Below, piece by piece: positions 6,150-6,678 of a DNA stretch of 6,678 nucleotides. How positions within the stretch are numbered: the stretch's first letter is position 1; the number at the start of each line of letters is the position of its first letter. The notes below the pieces were generated by a model. That model had not been told where the DNA came from. It made no database searches and saw only the letters and a program-made list of their open reading frames with translations. The stretch spans positions 1 through 6,678 of the forward strand of contig USGA01000036.1 of the NCBI GenBank assembly GCA_900554085.1, given 5' to 3'. A program made the position numbers and the translations under genes. The DNA is from an uncultured Clostridia bacterium (GTDB lineage Bacteria; Bacillota; Clostridia; Christensenellales; CAG-917).

Positions 6150-6678
6150 TTATGCAATTGAAGACGTGTTTTTGACGGGAGTCAGAAGCAGAAGATATTC
6201 CACGTTCTTGTCTTCGAAAAGTCTTGGGATTTCGGTGCTGCCCGTCACGGCAAACCCGCTTCGCACGGCCGCCGCGGAAACAAGGTCGAGCGCCGAGCGT
6301 GAAAGCCGTTCGTTTTTGACTATCCCGCGCTTGTCGAGGGCTGCCCGCCCCAGTTCAAACTGCGGTTTGACGAGCAACACGGCTTTGCCGTTTTCACGGA
6401 GAATCCTGCGAACGGAATCCAGAATCAGCGTTACGGAAATGAAACTCACGTCGGCGCAGACGAAATCCTTTTCGGGAATCGGAGGTAAATCACGGGCGTT
6501 TGCGCGCATAAATTCCACTTTGCCGCTGTCCAGTATGCGTTTGTCCAGCGCACACTCCCCCACGTCGACGGCAAGCACGGAGCGCGCGCCTTTCCTGAGA
6601 AGCAAATCGGTGAAACCGCCGTTGGAACAGCCTATATCGGCGCAGTCGGCACCGCACACGTCCAGCGAAAAGTCGTCG
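6150..6678 (-). CDS. tlyA: TlyA family rRNA (cytidine-2'-O)-methyltransferase / hemolysin-like, N-terminus outside window
   Basis: The 175 visible codons form the C-terminal Rossmann-type methyltransferase domain of the TlyA/FtsJ-like family; the N-terminal S4 RNA-binding domain would lie beyond the window edge. Visible motifs are the SAM-binding loop DIGCSNGGFTD (family usual DIGASTGGFTD) about 13 residues into the fragment, AVDVG shortly after it, the DVSFISV strand, and KPQFELG. TlyA enzymes 2'-O-methylate cytidines in 16S and 23S rRNA in the cytoplasm; the hemolysin name is historical. Beside nadK-argR-recN this is the standard clostridial gene order, which strengthens the call. The C-terminus diverges: the SPI-x-G segment usually found before the final NxEYL is replaced by GSTEIPRLFEDKNVEYL. 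The frame stays open to the window edge, so the GTG at 6659 is an internal valine codon, not the start. The gene ends with TAA, about 150 bp before nadK. Confidence 0.9.
   Translation of the reverse strand, partial: DDFSLDVCGADCADIGCSNGGFTDLLLRKGARSVLAVDVGECALDKRILDSGKVEFMRANARDLPPIPEKDFVCADVSFISVTLILDSVRRILRENGKAVLLVKPQFELGRAALDKRGIVKNERLSRSALDLVSAAAVRSGFAVTGSTEIPRLFEDKNVEYLLLLTPVKNTSSIA

Noticed and set aside
1..6678. CRISPR arrays, insertion sequences, tRNA or rRNA genes
   Set aside because: No regularly spaced repeats, transposase-like proteins, terminal inverted repeats or recognisable tRNA or rRNA segments were seen on either strand.

Overview
All recognisable genes lie on the minus strand, so the window reads right to left: tlyA (5' end outside the window), nadK, argR, recN, ispG, and a gene for a PolC-related exonuclease. 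The order tlyA-nadK-argR-recN is typical of Firmicutes, especially Clostridia. A PolC-type protein next to ispG points the same way. The fairly GC-rich sequence and some divergent family motifs suggest an uncultured or gut-type clostridial lineage. That placement is inference, since no 16S or other marker gene is present.

Layout: positions 6150-6678 hold the C-terminal part of a TlyA-family rRNA methyltransferase. Next comes the only AT-rich gap (about 5998-6149), with a 15-bp perfect inverted repeat, several TTATGCA-type heptamers and a strong sigma-A-like promoter facing nadK. From that promoter nadK, argR, recN and ispG are tightly packed: an 8-bp gap, then two 4-bp ATGA overlaps. After a 55-bp gap with a hairpin that would hide its ribosome binding site comes a 542-aa protein. 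It has a PolC-like N-terminal region, an OB fold and a complete DEDDh exonuclease, but no PHP or polymerase domain. A GC-rich hairpin with a T-tract ends the unit at 209-243. Positions 1-208 contain no convincing gene. They hold a candidate promoter reading left out of the window and a short GC-rich repeat.

Functionally the operon mixes NADP supply (NadK), arginine-responsive control (ArgR), double-strand-break repair (RecN), isoprenoid precursor synthesis (IspG) and a probable DNA-processing exonuclease. The most notable item is the exonuclease: it occupies the place where many Clostridia carry full-length polC, yet looks like an intact gene rather than a broken one. The spoIVB-spo0A pair that commonly follows recN in spore formers is absent here and ispG takes its place.
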